Assembly (NCBI GenBank): GCA_037953625.1
Contig: CM075653.1
Location: forward strand, 7,440,001-7,504,000
Direction: 5' to 3'
Origin: Crotalaria pallida
Taxonomy: Eukaryota > Streptophyta > Magnoliopsida > Fabales > Fabaceae
Length of the DNA: 64,000 nt
The notes beneath the pieces were generated by a model. That model saw nothing but the letters and a program-made list of their open reading frames with translations. It had not been told where the DNA came from and did not search any database. This document shows, piece by piece, positions 29,856-40,605 of this stretch. A program made the translations under genes and the position numbers. Numbering within the stretch: the stretch's first letter is position 1; each line of letters begins with the position of its first letter.

Positions 29856-32530
29856 TTTGTCAAGAAGAAGGATGTGAGCGTGAGAATGTGTGTAGACTAT
29901 CGGAAATTGAATAAAGTGACAGTGAAGAATAAGTACCCTCTCCCCAGAATTGATGATTTGATGGACCAAGTTCGCGGAGCAGGGGTATTTTCAAAGATTG
30001 ATCTGAGGTCTGGGTACCATCAGATCCGCATCAAGGAAGAAGATATTCCAAAGACTGCATTCAGGTCCCAATATGGACACTACGAGTACGTAGTAATGCC
30101 TTCCGGACTGACCAATGCTCCGGCCATATTCATGGATTACATGAATAGAATCTTCCGGCCTTATCTAGATTCTTTCGTGGTGGTGTTTATCGATGATATT
30201 CTGATCTACTCGAAGAATCCAGAGGAGCATGCCACTCACCTTAGGATTGTGTTAGAAATCCTTAAGGCAAAGAAGTTATATGCGAAGTTATCCAAGTGTG
30301 AGTTTTGGTTGAAGGAAGTGAATTTCCTTGGGCATATAATTTCTAAAGAAGGCATTGCAGTCGATCCGGCAAAAGTTAAAGTTGTGCTTGACTGGGAAAG
30401 GCCTAAGACAGTCACAGAGATACGAAGTTTTCTCGGATTAGCCGGATATTACAGGAGATTTGTTGAAGGATTCTCCAAGATTGCTCTTCCTCTAACAAGG
30501 TTGACATGGAAGGAGCAACCGTTTGTTTGGGATGAAAGGTGTGAAGCAAGTTTTCAGGAGTTGAAGGGTAAATTGACATCATCTTCGGTGTTAATTTTAC
30601 CTGATCCGCAGAAAGGTTTTGAAGTATTTTGTGATGCTTTGAAACAAGGGTTGGGTTGTGTTTTGATGCAGGAAGGAAAAGTGGTAGCTTATGCATCAAG
30701 GCAGTTAAAGGTTCATGAAGAGAACTACCCAACGCATGATTTGGAACTCGCTGCAATAGTGTTTGCATTGAAGATATGGAGGCATTATTTGTATGGAGTT
30801 ATGTTCCGAGTATTCAGTGATCATAAGAGTTTGAAGTATCTTTTTGATCAAAAGGAACTGAATATGAGGCAACGTCGGTGGATGGAATTCATCAAAGATT
30901 ACGACTTTGAGTTACATTATCACCTTGAAAGGCCAATGTGGCAGCAGATGCTCTCAGTCGTAAAGCTTTGCATGTCAGTGCATTGATGGTGAAAGAAGCT
31001 GAGTTGATTGAAGAATTCAGAGATTTAAACTCAGCAGTGCAATTGGACAAAAAGAGTATTAGATTGGGAATGCTGCAGATTTCCAATGAATTTCTTAAGG
31101 AGATTCGGGAATTACAGCAAGAAGACGTCGAATTGCAAGAGAAGCAAAGGCTAAGTGCAGAAGGGAAAGAACCAGATTTTCAGATGGGAGCAGATGGAAT
31201 CTTGAGATTCAAAGACAGAGTTTGTGTTCCTGCTAAACCAGAACTAAGGAAAGTTATTCTGGATGAAGCTCACAAGAGCAAGATGAGTTTGCATCCGGGA
31301 TCGACTAAAATGTATCAGGATCTAAAGAAGATGTTCTGGTGGCCTGGTTTAAAGTCATATGTAGCAGCTTATGTGTCATCTTGCCTGGTTTGTCAGAAGG
31401 CAAAGATTGAACACAAAAGGCCTGGCGGAGAACTACAACCATTGGAAGTCCCTGAATGGAAATGGGACAGTATAGCCATGGACTTTGTGTCAGGTTTTCC
31501 AAGGACACAAGGTGGCTATGAGGCTGTGTGGGTCATTGTGGACCGATTGTCGAAGTCGGCCCATTTTATTCCGATCAATATGCGGTATTCATTGGAAAAG
31601 CTCACACAACTGTATATCAAGGAGATCGTGAGATTGCATGGAGTCCCATCTAGCATCATTTCGGACCGTGATCCGAGGTTTATTTCCAGGTTTTGGCAGA
31701 GTTTGCAGCAGGCTTTGGGAACAAGATTGAGGTTGAGTTCTGCATATCATCCTCAAACGGATGGACAATCAGATAGGACGATCCAATCGCTTGAAGATTT
31801 GTTGCGAGCTTGTGCATTGGAATACCAAGAAAGCTGGAATGAGTTGTTGCCTTTGGTGAAATTCACCTACAACAACAGTTATCAAGCGAGTATTGGTATG
31901 GCTCCATTCGAAGCTCTCTATGGTCGAAAGTGTAGAACCCCATTGTGTTGGTTCCAAGTGGGGGAGAATACACTGATTGGTCCAGATATAGTGCAAGATA
32001 CAACGGAGAAGATCAAGATGATCCAAGAGAAAATGAAGACTGCTCAGAGTCGACCTAAGAGTTATGCAGATCGCAGGAGTTCAAAGTTGGAATTTGAAGA
32101 AGGTGACCATGTTTTCCTTAGAGTTGTTCCGACAACCGGTATTGGTCGAGTGTTGAAACCCAGAAATTTGTCGCCAAAGTTCATTGGTCCCTATCAGATT
32201 CTGAAAAGAGTCGGCCCTGTTGCCTACCAGATTGCTCTACCTCTGTTTCTATCCAAACTGCATAATGTCTTTCATGTGTCTCAACTCCGGAAGTTCGTGC
32301 ATGATCCCTCTGCTGTCATTCAAGTTCAACCGGACATGTTGCCGCTGAAGGAGAATCTGACGTTCGAAGCTGGTCCAATCCGCATTGAAGATCGAAGAAT
32401 CAAGAGGTTAAGGGGGAAGGACATTCCTTTGGTCAAAGTCGCATGGAAACGAGGCAAAGTTTCAGACCTGACTTGGGAGCTGGAAGATTAGATGCGCGAG
32501 GAGTATCCTCATTTGTTTGGATCTAGGTAA
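29856..32530 (+). pseudogene. Chromovirus RT, RNase H, integrase and chromodomain
   Basis: It resumes with FVKKKDVSVRMCVDYRKLNK, PLPRIDDL, IDLRSGYHQIRI and FIDDILIYSKN. RNase H follows, with FEVFCDALKQGLGCVLMQ and YASRQLKVHEENYPTHDLEL. Near 30921-30930 the frame changes by a one-base loss, and the new frame carries AADALSRKA onward. Integrase has the H-H-C-C finger (HPGSTKMYQDL ... CLVCQKAK), then DFVSGFP, SDRDPRF and TDGQSDRTIQ. The last motif has aspartate (GAT 31772-31774) where the catalytic glutamate is expected. The C-terminus is a chromodomain (RIEDRRIKRLRGKDIPLVKV, WKRGKVSDLTWELED) cut by TAG 32489-32491; 12 more codons follow in frame to TAA 32530. Confidence 0.92.
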
Positions 32531-32562
32531 GTATTAGGTGAATTTCGGGGACGAAATTCCTT

Positions 32563-32577
32563 AAAGTGGGGGAGAGT
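32563..32577 (+). other. Polypurine tract of the chromovirus
   Basis: AAAGTGGGGGAGAGT lies directly before the 3' LTR start TGTAACGCCC. Confidence 0.85.
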
Positions 32578-35500
32578 TGTAACGCCCACGGAATTTATCC
32601 TCGAAAATTATAAGTGTTGTATGGCTAAAATAGAATATAATGCATGTTTTATATGTTAGTATGATCTCTATGGTAGGAAAATTGAAATAAAATATTTATA
32701 GCATTGGACTCAAAACCAACCGTTGGATAAGTATGTTAGGGAACTTATCTCCAAATTTGAGCAAGATCCGACGGTTAACGAAAAAGTTATGGCAGTTTTA
32801 ATGTGATGCTGCAATTTTGTAACATGGATATCGATATGCATGTGCCCATATCGATATTGGACATCGATATCCACAAGAGGATATCAATATCCTCGAGTCT
32901 GCTAGTTCAGAAGTAAGTCGGTTTAACTTGTGTGGCTGGGAATTAATCACGTTTTTCACCCCCCAATTACCACAAATATCACCTGAGAACTGTTTGGGCA
33001 TGAAAGGGACACTTAAGGGCGGTCTAATTGCTTAAAATATAGAGAGTTGCATGCAAAAACCCTAGAAACCCCAAGAACTCTGCTGAAAACGTGTGTTTGC
33101 TGTCATCACTTTGTGCCCTTCGTTTTCTATGATTCAAACATCAAAACTTAACAAATTTTATACCAAATCAAAGCTCTTGTTGCCCTCTTCAAGTTGATGC
33201 TAAGTTCATTGAGTTTGGTGATCTGTGGAGAAAGAAATCAACCTGTGAATGTTGGTGTTTGAAACTGAAAGTTGGATTTCAGATTCAAGAACCTGTCTTT
33301 CTTCAATTCGTGTGGTAAGCTCAAGTGTTTTTGGAGCTTCAAACTTTTCTTATTTTTAAGCTTTCATATCCTAGTCTTGATTCCAGTCCTTGATCACCAT
33401 TTATTTTGCTTTATTGTAGGTGATCAACACTGATTTTGTTGTGTTGTTCAACTGAAAACAGAGTTTGTTGCTGAAACCAGAAAAGTTGAGTTTTATCTCA
33501 ACCAAATCAATCTCTCTCAATCAAAGCAAGTCTGAATCATTCCAAATAGGTAAGGGAGAAGTTAACCGGGTGCTAGAATAATAATCCAAAGACTAGAAGT
33601 ATAGGAGTTCTCATGAACTCAAGGGCAAAAGTAGGAAAAGATGAGAACTTGCTATAGGAAAATGACTTGGAGGTCATTCTAACATAATTTCTGAATTTGA
33701 ACAAAGTATATATGATGATTAATGGCTGGACTAATGAAGAAACTTGGCTGTAATGAAAGGAAAATGAAAATCATAAGTTAAGTTGTGATTTTTCATGGTT
33801 TATGCATAATACTTGAATCCTCTATGAAGTTGATGCTATGATTGTTGAATTTATGCATGAACAGGTGTATTTGTACTTGATACTAATCTGTGATGGGTTG
33901 AGAATGGTTAAAGTGAAGTATATTAAGATTTGGTATTTCAAAACTCAAATCAGTATGCAGAAAAACAGGGTGGATATCGATATCCAGCATGAGGATATCG
34001 ATTGTGCATATCGATATCTATCCAGAATGGGATATCGATACTGCATATAGATATGCACTAAGGGATATCGATATCCATACCCCAATTTTATTAGAAATCT
34101 GAATTTTCACATCCTATTTGATTGGAGACCCTTCTAATCAAATGGAATGATTCTAAAAGCTGAAAATACCAACCCTTAATGTACTTAGCTTTAACCTATT
34201 ATAATTGGAAATTGTGAATGTTATTTGTTGAATAAATGTACAATTACATGATGACTTTGATGATGAAATGAGTTACTTTGAGAATGAATGATTATGAAAT
34301 GAACTCATTTATGAAAAGTGGAACTAAACTCATTTATGATTTGGTTTTTGATTTTAAATATGTGTTAATTGTTGCTTTTATAAAAAGGTTTTGAATCAAG
34401 TTTTTATTTGGTTATTGCTCCAACCTTTTTCTTCTTCACGTTCTTCTCTTCTTCTCTTCTCCTTCAACCAGTTCTTAAACGTTGATATCTATTTGAGAAG
34501 AAAACTTCGTGTTGATTAGAACACACTTTTGTTAGAGAGCCAAATTGTTGTATCTGCACTATTAAGAGTGCAATATAGGTCTTGTACCAATCACTCATAC
34601 CGTAACCATTTGTGTAAGGGGTGTGTAACCCTTAGTGACTAGGGAGTGAATCTCCTAGTGCGGACGTGCTGCGTTCGTGTGTGTAGGGTGAGGAACCCTT
34701 CTGTATTGGGTAGTGCTAGACGAACGATGGGACACCTAGTAGTTAGGCTATCTGGTTGTTGTTGAGGTCCCTGGCGAAAGGAGGTTCCTAGTAGCTTGCG
34801 GGGCGCTCTGGTTGTACTTGGGGACGCGTGGCGTCTTGGTTTAGTGAAAAGCTCAAGCGGGTCGCTTGGGGACTGGAGTAGGCCGGGTTTGGCGAACCAG
34901 GATAAAATCTCCGATGCAATCTCTTCTATCCCTATCTCTTTTATATTTCTTTGTTATATTTATTTGTTGCGCATCATAACAACTATTTTCCTAATAATCT
35001 ATTTTAAGAGAATTTAAAATAATAAGCGCGGTAACGGTTTTCATTGTTCTTATTTATTTGAGTTCCGCGCATATTAGTTATTATTATTATTATTATTATT
35101 ATTAAAGCTTCCGCAAAATCGTTTTTATTCAATATATTAGTTTTCCGCTGCAAAATCTCTTTAATTTTATTGAAAACGATTTGAAACCAATGTTTTCGTA
35201 AACACCCAATTCACCCCCCTCTTGGGTGTCAGCTGCCAATCCTATCAATAATTCTGACATAATATATTCTATTGGCCTCTAGGGACATATCATGACTGTG
35301 GAGGATGGCCTTTGGCAATGATCTCACCCTAGTGAAAGGGTACACATAGATGAGTTGTGTGATCTGTCATGGAGAAAGGCGTTTACTCCCTGTTGCTTTC
35401 CATGATTAGAGAGAATATGCTGAATTCATTAGAATTGAATTCAGTCGACGAGAGAATTCATTAGAATTGAATTCAATCGACGAGAATGATACTGGATCCA

Positions 35501-36239
35501 GACTAGAAAGACGAGATGGGAATTCATGCATCATGTCACTTAATTCCAAGATAATTATGTGATAAATTGGGTGTGCAATGAAGTATGCATTTTACCTGAT
35601 TACTTGATTACTTGTGATTGTTATTTCTAGTTCTGATAGATTATTATTTTATTATGTGCTTCGGCTATGACTTACTCCCTGCCCTTTTGTTGTCAGGTGA
35701 TGGCCCAAAATCCATTCTGTGTCGAGATGAGGTTCATTCCCCAGGGGGAATGGCACAGGCGGGGCGGTAGTCTGTTCCTCGAGGGGACGGTGGAGGTCCT
35801 GATCCGCCGTCTGAACCCTCTTCCCCACATGCGTTCTTTGAGGACTACTGTTCCGGTGGTCCTCATCATCCGTCTCTTCCCCGATTAGGGCGGTTGATGT
35901 AGGACTATGTTTATGTTTATATCTTTTGGAGTTGTCACCAATGCTCTAGGTCTTTATTTTTGGATGTAGAATATTGTGAAATAGGCTAACTGACCTAGAG
36001 TATCACTTGAACTGATATTTTGGTGTGCTGAAAGTATGTGAAAAGCTATGCTTTTGCTGATAAAACTCTAATGTAACAGGAACTGGTTAACAATGTATAT
36101 GATGTAAATTATTTTCCATCTCTGTGTGATTGATGTGTTGATTTAGTAATGGCTTAGGTTTATTTTCCTTAAAGGCGAAAAATTAACTCACATTTTTATA
36201 AAAGAATTAGAATAAGGGAAATAAATCCGGGTCGTTACA
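32578..36239 (+). repeat. 3' LTR of the chromovirus (3662 bp), with an inserted foreign segment
   Basis: Partner of 19196-22149. It is longer because 34336-35257 replaces about 213 bp (20956-21168 in the other LTR). The CpG of the ATCGAT words differs between the two copies in several places. The segment after 35258 is nearly identical to the 5' LTR. Confidence 0.92.
34336..35257 (+). mobile_element. Sirevirus-type LTR fragment inside the chromovirus 3' LTR
   Basis: About 920 bp without counterpart in the 5' LTR. It contains GGACTGGAGTAG (34870-34881) and GAACCAGGATAAA (34894-34906), the block shared by the two Sirevirus LTR pairs. It also has a C-rich end (AATTCACCCCCCTCTTGGG) like the end of the LTR at 51950-51971, and a (TTA)n run at about 35077-35105. 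No clear TSD is visible, and its 5' end seems truncated. It replaced LTR sequence and did not just split it. Confidence 0.65.
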
Positions 36240-36920
36240 TCTCTAACCGGTTAACAGATTCTGTAACCGGTTAGGACCTGAGAGAAGTGAATAATTAATT
36301 TAATATCCTTAAAGGTTTTGCTTAATTACTATTTTAGTTTCTAAATGAGTTGAGCATGATGTCAACAAGTCAAAAAGGGGTAAACCATTATTCATCTAAT
36401 TAATTAAGAATTATCTTTTTAATTGGTTTGATAGTGCCTTCTTGAAGATGATAAATAAATTATGAGTGGTATATGATAATTGCATATGCCTCATGAATTA
36501 TGTCTTGGGTATGACATGATTAATGAATAATACTTTGAGTATAATATCTGGATAAGTTGATTAATGAGGTATGATTAGTGGAGTAATCATAATGCCTTCA
36601 TTGGATTAAAAGTGATCATGATTACACTGAGGATATAGAATGAGATTAATAATTCATGATCTGAGTATGATGTTGAGCAAGGGTTTGATAAAGCCCAATT
36701 AAGTCTATTGGATAATTAATGTTTTGGAGCATAAAAGGATAATGACTTAAGGAGAATTAATGATAATGCAAGAATGGTGATGCTCGCTGATTATGAGGAT
36801 CCAATCCAAAAGCATTAAGGCTTGTTGCTCCGATTTGGATACGTTAATGTTGGATAAGTGGAATCACCCTGATTCCCATATGTTGAGATTATCTCCTACA
36901 AGAAGTCATTATACTTAAAG

Positions 36921-37395
36921 GATTCCGTATAGTACGGTGTGGCCGCTATACGAAGACATGTGGAACGGTGTGACCGCCATATGTGTGGTAATTGTGATGG
37001 GATTCCGTATAGAAAGGTGTGGCCGCTATACGAAGACATGTGGAACGGTGTTGCCGCCATATGTGTGTGATTCCATATAGTACGGTGTGGCCGCTATATG
37101 AAGGCATGGAACGGTGTGGCCGCCATGTGTATAATGTGATGATTAATGTATTTGTTATGCATCTTATGCATGGTGTACAGGGAATTGTAAAACGAGTGAG
37201 GTGCATGCGGTTTTGGAAACCATGTAGTACGGTGTGGCCGCTACATGAGACGGTTGGAACGGTGTGGCCGCCTCCGTAGAAATGACAAGGACCTAGAACT
37301 ATTGGTGGCCAATGGTTCAGGGATCATCCCCTTGTATCATTTTAGGATCGTGGTCGATGGGGTTCCAGTATAGAACGGTGTGGCCGCTATACAGG
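36921..37395 (+). repeat. Array of about nine hairpins with conserved loop and covarying stems
   Basis: The core is (T/A)ACGGTGTGGCCG, flanked by 5-7-bp arms that always pair. Arms: CGTATAG/CTATACG (36926-36952 and 37006-37032), CATGTGG/CCATATG with one G-T pair (36957-36983 and 37037-37063), CATATAG/CTATATG (37074-37100), CATGG/CCATG (37105-37127), CATGTAG/CTACATG (37221-37247) and GTATAG/CTATAC (37368-37392). A weaker copy is at 37250-37278. The core itself can pair CGG with CCG around TGTGG. Confidence 0.85.
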
Positions 37396-37960
37396 TGGTG
37401 GAAACATCGAGCGCACGATTGCCTATCCCAGAGTGTTGTTTTTCTGGAAGAGTTGATTATGGAGAAATGATTTGAGAGACGTGCATGCATGGCATGAAAG
37501 ATTAATGGTTATATCTCTCATTGTTTAATAAAACACTTGAGCATGCATTTACTATATTGAATTGATATTTGTGATGCTTGTGTTTGACCAATCATATAAT
37601 CTGCTTAGGCGATATGACAAGTGACTTACTCCCATCTACCATGTTTGTGGTGGTAGGTTCTTTCAAAGGATAGGACTGAAGTCACTCCTGTATGAGTGGA
37701 AGTGTCTAGAAGAAACAACCAGGATGACGTCTTGTCATCCGAATCCTTTTGCAGAAGGATCGAGTTGTGAAGACCAATGCTCTGGGTGTAAAAAGGGTTT
37801 TTGGGATCCTGTATTATATAAATGTTTTACACTCAGACTATTTTGTAAAGGAATATTACTCTTATGAAAAGTACTTTTGGTTTTCATACTCTTTAAGGAA
37901 AAAGTATTTGTTAACTCGTATTTTTATTGGGCTAGTTTTTGGGGCGCCACAGTTACTACC

Positions 37961-38516
37961 ATGCAATCAAAAATTGAATGGTTGTTATGCAACCCATTGT
38001 TAAACCAATAAAACCTTGCCACCTAAAACATGTATGCCACATCATTACTTAAATTAGTAAAAATTAAGTTTTGCAATTTAGTCCAACATAATAACTAGAT
38101 TATTGTAATTTAGTCCTTTTGTACTTTTAGACAAATTATAAATTTTAATTTTTTTTATATAAAAAAAATTCTTAAACCCAGAACTCATCTTCACTTCTCA
38201 AAACCCACCGTAACCACCGCCGCCGCTTGCGCCGGCGCCACCGGTGGTGGTGGCGGTGGGGGTGGGTTTTGACAAATGAAGATGAGTTCTAGGATTAAGA
38301 AATTTTTTTTTATATAAGAAAGAATTAAAATTTATGATTTGTCTAAAAGTACAAAAAGACTAAATTACAATAATCTAGTTTTTATGTTGGACTAAATTGC
38401 AAAACTTAATTTTGACTAATTTAAGTAATGATGTGGTATACATGTCTTAGGTGGGAAGGTTTTATTGGTTTAATTAAGAATAGATTGCATAGCAACCATT
38501 CAATTTTTGATTGCAT
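37961..38516. repeat. 556-bp inverted repeat (foldback element)
   Basis: The left arm starts ATGCAATCAAAAATTG and the right arm ends with its exact reverse complement. The arms are about 250 bp each and pair over most of their length, with scattered mismatches. The centre is a GC-rich tract (38210-38265) that is itself self-complementary (GCCGCCGCTTGC, GCGCCGGCGCC, GGTGGTGGTGG). No ORF and no evident TSD. This looks like a foldback- or MITE-type element and would give a long hairpin RNA if transcribed. Confidence 0.75.
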
Positions 38517-38518
38517 TT

Positions 38519-38720
38519 TAGAAATTTTCTTTTTTTTTAATCTTTTGGTGGTTGGTGGGGTTATTATCTTTTTTTTTGTGCTTAGTTTTATTTTTGGTGG
38601 TTTCTCTTTTATTTTGTTTTGGGGGCTTTTTTAGGTTTTTCTCTTGTTGAGAGGATTTGTTCTCAACACTTATCTTTTTATTAATAAATCTATTTCTATT
38701 TTTTTAAAAAAAATTTGTAG
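38519..38720 (+). pseudogene. LINE-like 3' tail
   Basis: T- and G-rich text (TTTTGGTGGTTGG...GGGGGCTTTTTTAGG...TTGTTGAGAGGATTTG) runs into ATTAATAAATCTATTTC and an A-rich end. It resembles 3' ends of plant L1 LINEs. It might be the remainder of the LINE at 16383 on the other side of the solo LTR. No coding part is visible. Confidence 0.35.
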
Positions 38721-39487
38721 AAGAATTTTTTAAGAAAGAAATCTAATCTCAAAAAACAAATTAGAGAATGAGCGCTTATGATTATTTTTTGAAAGATTAT
38801 TTTACATGATAAATATTTCACTTTTACCATTATATCCCTCCACAACTTCATCATTCCCATTACAAATTTATTTCAACTTACACATTCATATCTTTTTTTG
38901 TAATTTACTTTATAAAAGATATTCTTTTTATATGTTCCAAACAAAACAGATTTATCTAAATTTACTTTTCAACTATGATATCCAAACACAAAGAGATTAA
39001 TTTTAACAAATTAATTTTTTTTTTCAAATATACCAAACACATGCTAATTTTGATAATCGTTTAACTTTTGGTGAACATAACACTAATCCAATCAACATAT
39101 TCACATAAAAAATGATTTAATGTATTATTATATCAAGAAGATATTCAATTGCTTAACTCTATTATATCGGAGTTCGAAAATAATTTTGCCTTAAGAGCTC
39201 ATAATGACAAGTCCCCTACAAGGCACGAAACCTTATCGTGATTCATATTTAATGACAATATTACATATTTGTCTATAAAAGAAAGAAAAGAAAAAAAGTA
39301 AAGGCCCTGCCATCACCACATCCAAGAATGAGAGAGCCCAATGAAATTAAAGATTTCAAATAGTGGATTAAGTGAAGTAGCACATAAGAATGGTTGACGC
39401 TACATATTGACCTTAAATCTTATGCCAATGAGTGTATTGCCATATCATTTATATAATCTTTAACTTATTAATTATTAATTAACATCT
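38721..39487. other. AT-rich spacer including a duplicated segment
   Basis: 38721-39289 shows no recognisable gene or element. 39290-39480 is the second copy of the segment at 2945-3136. The partner flank of this copy lies beyond the Tat-type insertion at about 47395-47455. Confidence 0.5.
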
Positions 39488-40003
39488 AGGTAGTCAATAA
39501 CGACGCAATCGTGCGCTATTGCGTCGGAGCGGAGCGATTTAGCCCCTTACTGCGACGCGGTATGATGTAGTGGTGGAAGTGGCGAAAATTGTGTCCAAGT
39601 CGCGTCCAAATCACGGTTGTAACGACCGCTCCAGAGATTTTAGTGAAAAAAATTATGGGATTTCGTTGTTCCGGCATGGCCAAGAAAGAAAAGGAAGAGA
39701 GATTAAGGTTGAGAAAAATTAGGGTTTAAAGATGGAGGTGGAATTTGGGGGAGAAGAAGAATTTCTTGTGGCTGCTTCTGTGTTACCTGCAGCTGCTATA
39801 TTGTTACTAGTAGGAAGGTGGGGATTTTAGGGGGTTAGGGTTGTTTGGGTTGGGCCATTAGTATTGGGCTTCATAACTTAAAAGAAAAATTCATATTATA
39901 ATCTCAACATCAAATAAATATTCATCCATTTAAAAAAAAATTAATAAATAAAAGAATTCATCAAGTTATACATTATTTATGAAAATTATTAATTAAAGTG
40001 TTT
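39488..40003. other. Unclassified GC-skewed repeat fragment flanking the Tat-type element
   Basis: Begins with GCAATCGTGCGCTATTGCGTCGGAGCGG-like text (described, not aligned). A similar GCTACGCTCCGCTATCC occurs on the far side of the Tat-type element (47355-47380, GC-rich with TAGCGG...CCGCTA at 47322-47343). Together they look like the two ends of a degraded DNA transposon (hAT-like composition). TGTAACGACCGCTCC at about 39619 could be a small LTR-start fragment. None of this is certain. Confidence 0.25.
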
Positions 40004-40008
40004 AATAT

Positions 40009-40605
40009 TGTGGTGGACTCGGCTGTTTATGTGGTGGACTTGGGAAAGGGACCTGAACCAAGATCTCGGAACAAGGCTCGAATAGCCTTGACCGAGCTGG
40101 GGGGCTTATGTGGTGGACTCGGCCTAGCCGAGCTCCACGTAGCCCTCACTTAGGACCTAAGGACCCTTCAGGAAGCCCCCTGTATGCTTGGCCGAGCTCA
40201 AAGCTCAACGGCCGAACAGACGTCAGGCACGGGCCGACCTCATCTTCCTACCAAGGTCCGACCTCCTTGTCCGACACCACCCAGAGTCCGACACCTCCCA
40301 AATAGTCCGACACAGTCCGACACCAAGAGCAGGATGACGTGTCCCACCTTATCCACAAGGACAGCTCACCCACTCATAGTTCAGTACAGGCTGGCCCTAC
40401 TTGGGCCTCAAGCAAGCCCATTAGGGCAACCAGCTCTCCTATATATATCCCCCTCTCCCTAGGGGCTAAGGTATGTCTCTCTAAACCTAAGAACTATGTG
40501 TGGCTTGATTCCCCTCTCATGGGATACGTAGGACCGGGGTCACCCTCGTCAGCTGCAACAACCCCCAAACACCTCATGTGGTGCTTCTGGCCTAGGGACA
40601 TCACA
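40009..40605 (+). repeat. 5' LTR of the first non-autonomous Tat-type element
   Basis: 597 bp. A TATATATA box lies at 40440-40448. The downstream part (from about 40460) is similar to the LTR of the second element, with the conserved text TACGTAGGACCGGGGTCACC, whereas the upstream part is unrelated. Confidence 0.92.

Larger units (their letters stand above)
19196..36239 (+). mobile_element. Ty3/gypsy chromovirus, Tekay type, interrupted
   Basis: LTRs 19196-22149 and 32578-36239 begin TGTAACGCCC and end CGTTACA. The TSD TCTCT lies at 19191-19195 and 36240-36244. Order: LTR, PBS, gag-PR-RT-RNaseH-INT-chromodomain, PPT, LTR. Without the 5.9-kb insertion in RT the element is about 11.1 kb. Its coding region has a stop in gag, a frameshift near the RNase H end, a substituted catalytic integrase residue and a stop in the chromodomain, so it is inactive. 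It inserted directly before a TAACCGGTTA pair of the older solo LTR. Confidence 0.93.
16908..37951 (+). mobile_element. Solo LTR (~4.0 kb) of a Ty3-type element, split by a nested chromovirus
   Basis: Starts TGTAACATCC at 16908 and ends GCGCCACA at 37951, flanked by the TSD GTTAC (16903-16907 and 37952-37956). Removing the nested element (19196-36239 plus one TSD copy) leaves 3995 bp without gag, pol, PBS or PPT, which means a solo LTR left by recombination. It carries an inverted repeat near its 5' end (17083-17093 with 17139-17148), four pairs of TAACCGGTTA and an array of covarying hairpins (36926-37392). Assignment to the gypsy superfamily is by resemblance of its start to Tekay-type LTRs and by shared tracts with the LTR at 1-2221. 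The lineage is not proven. Confidence 0.85.
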
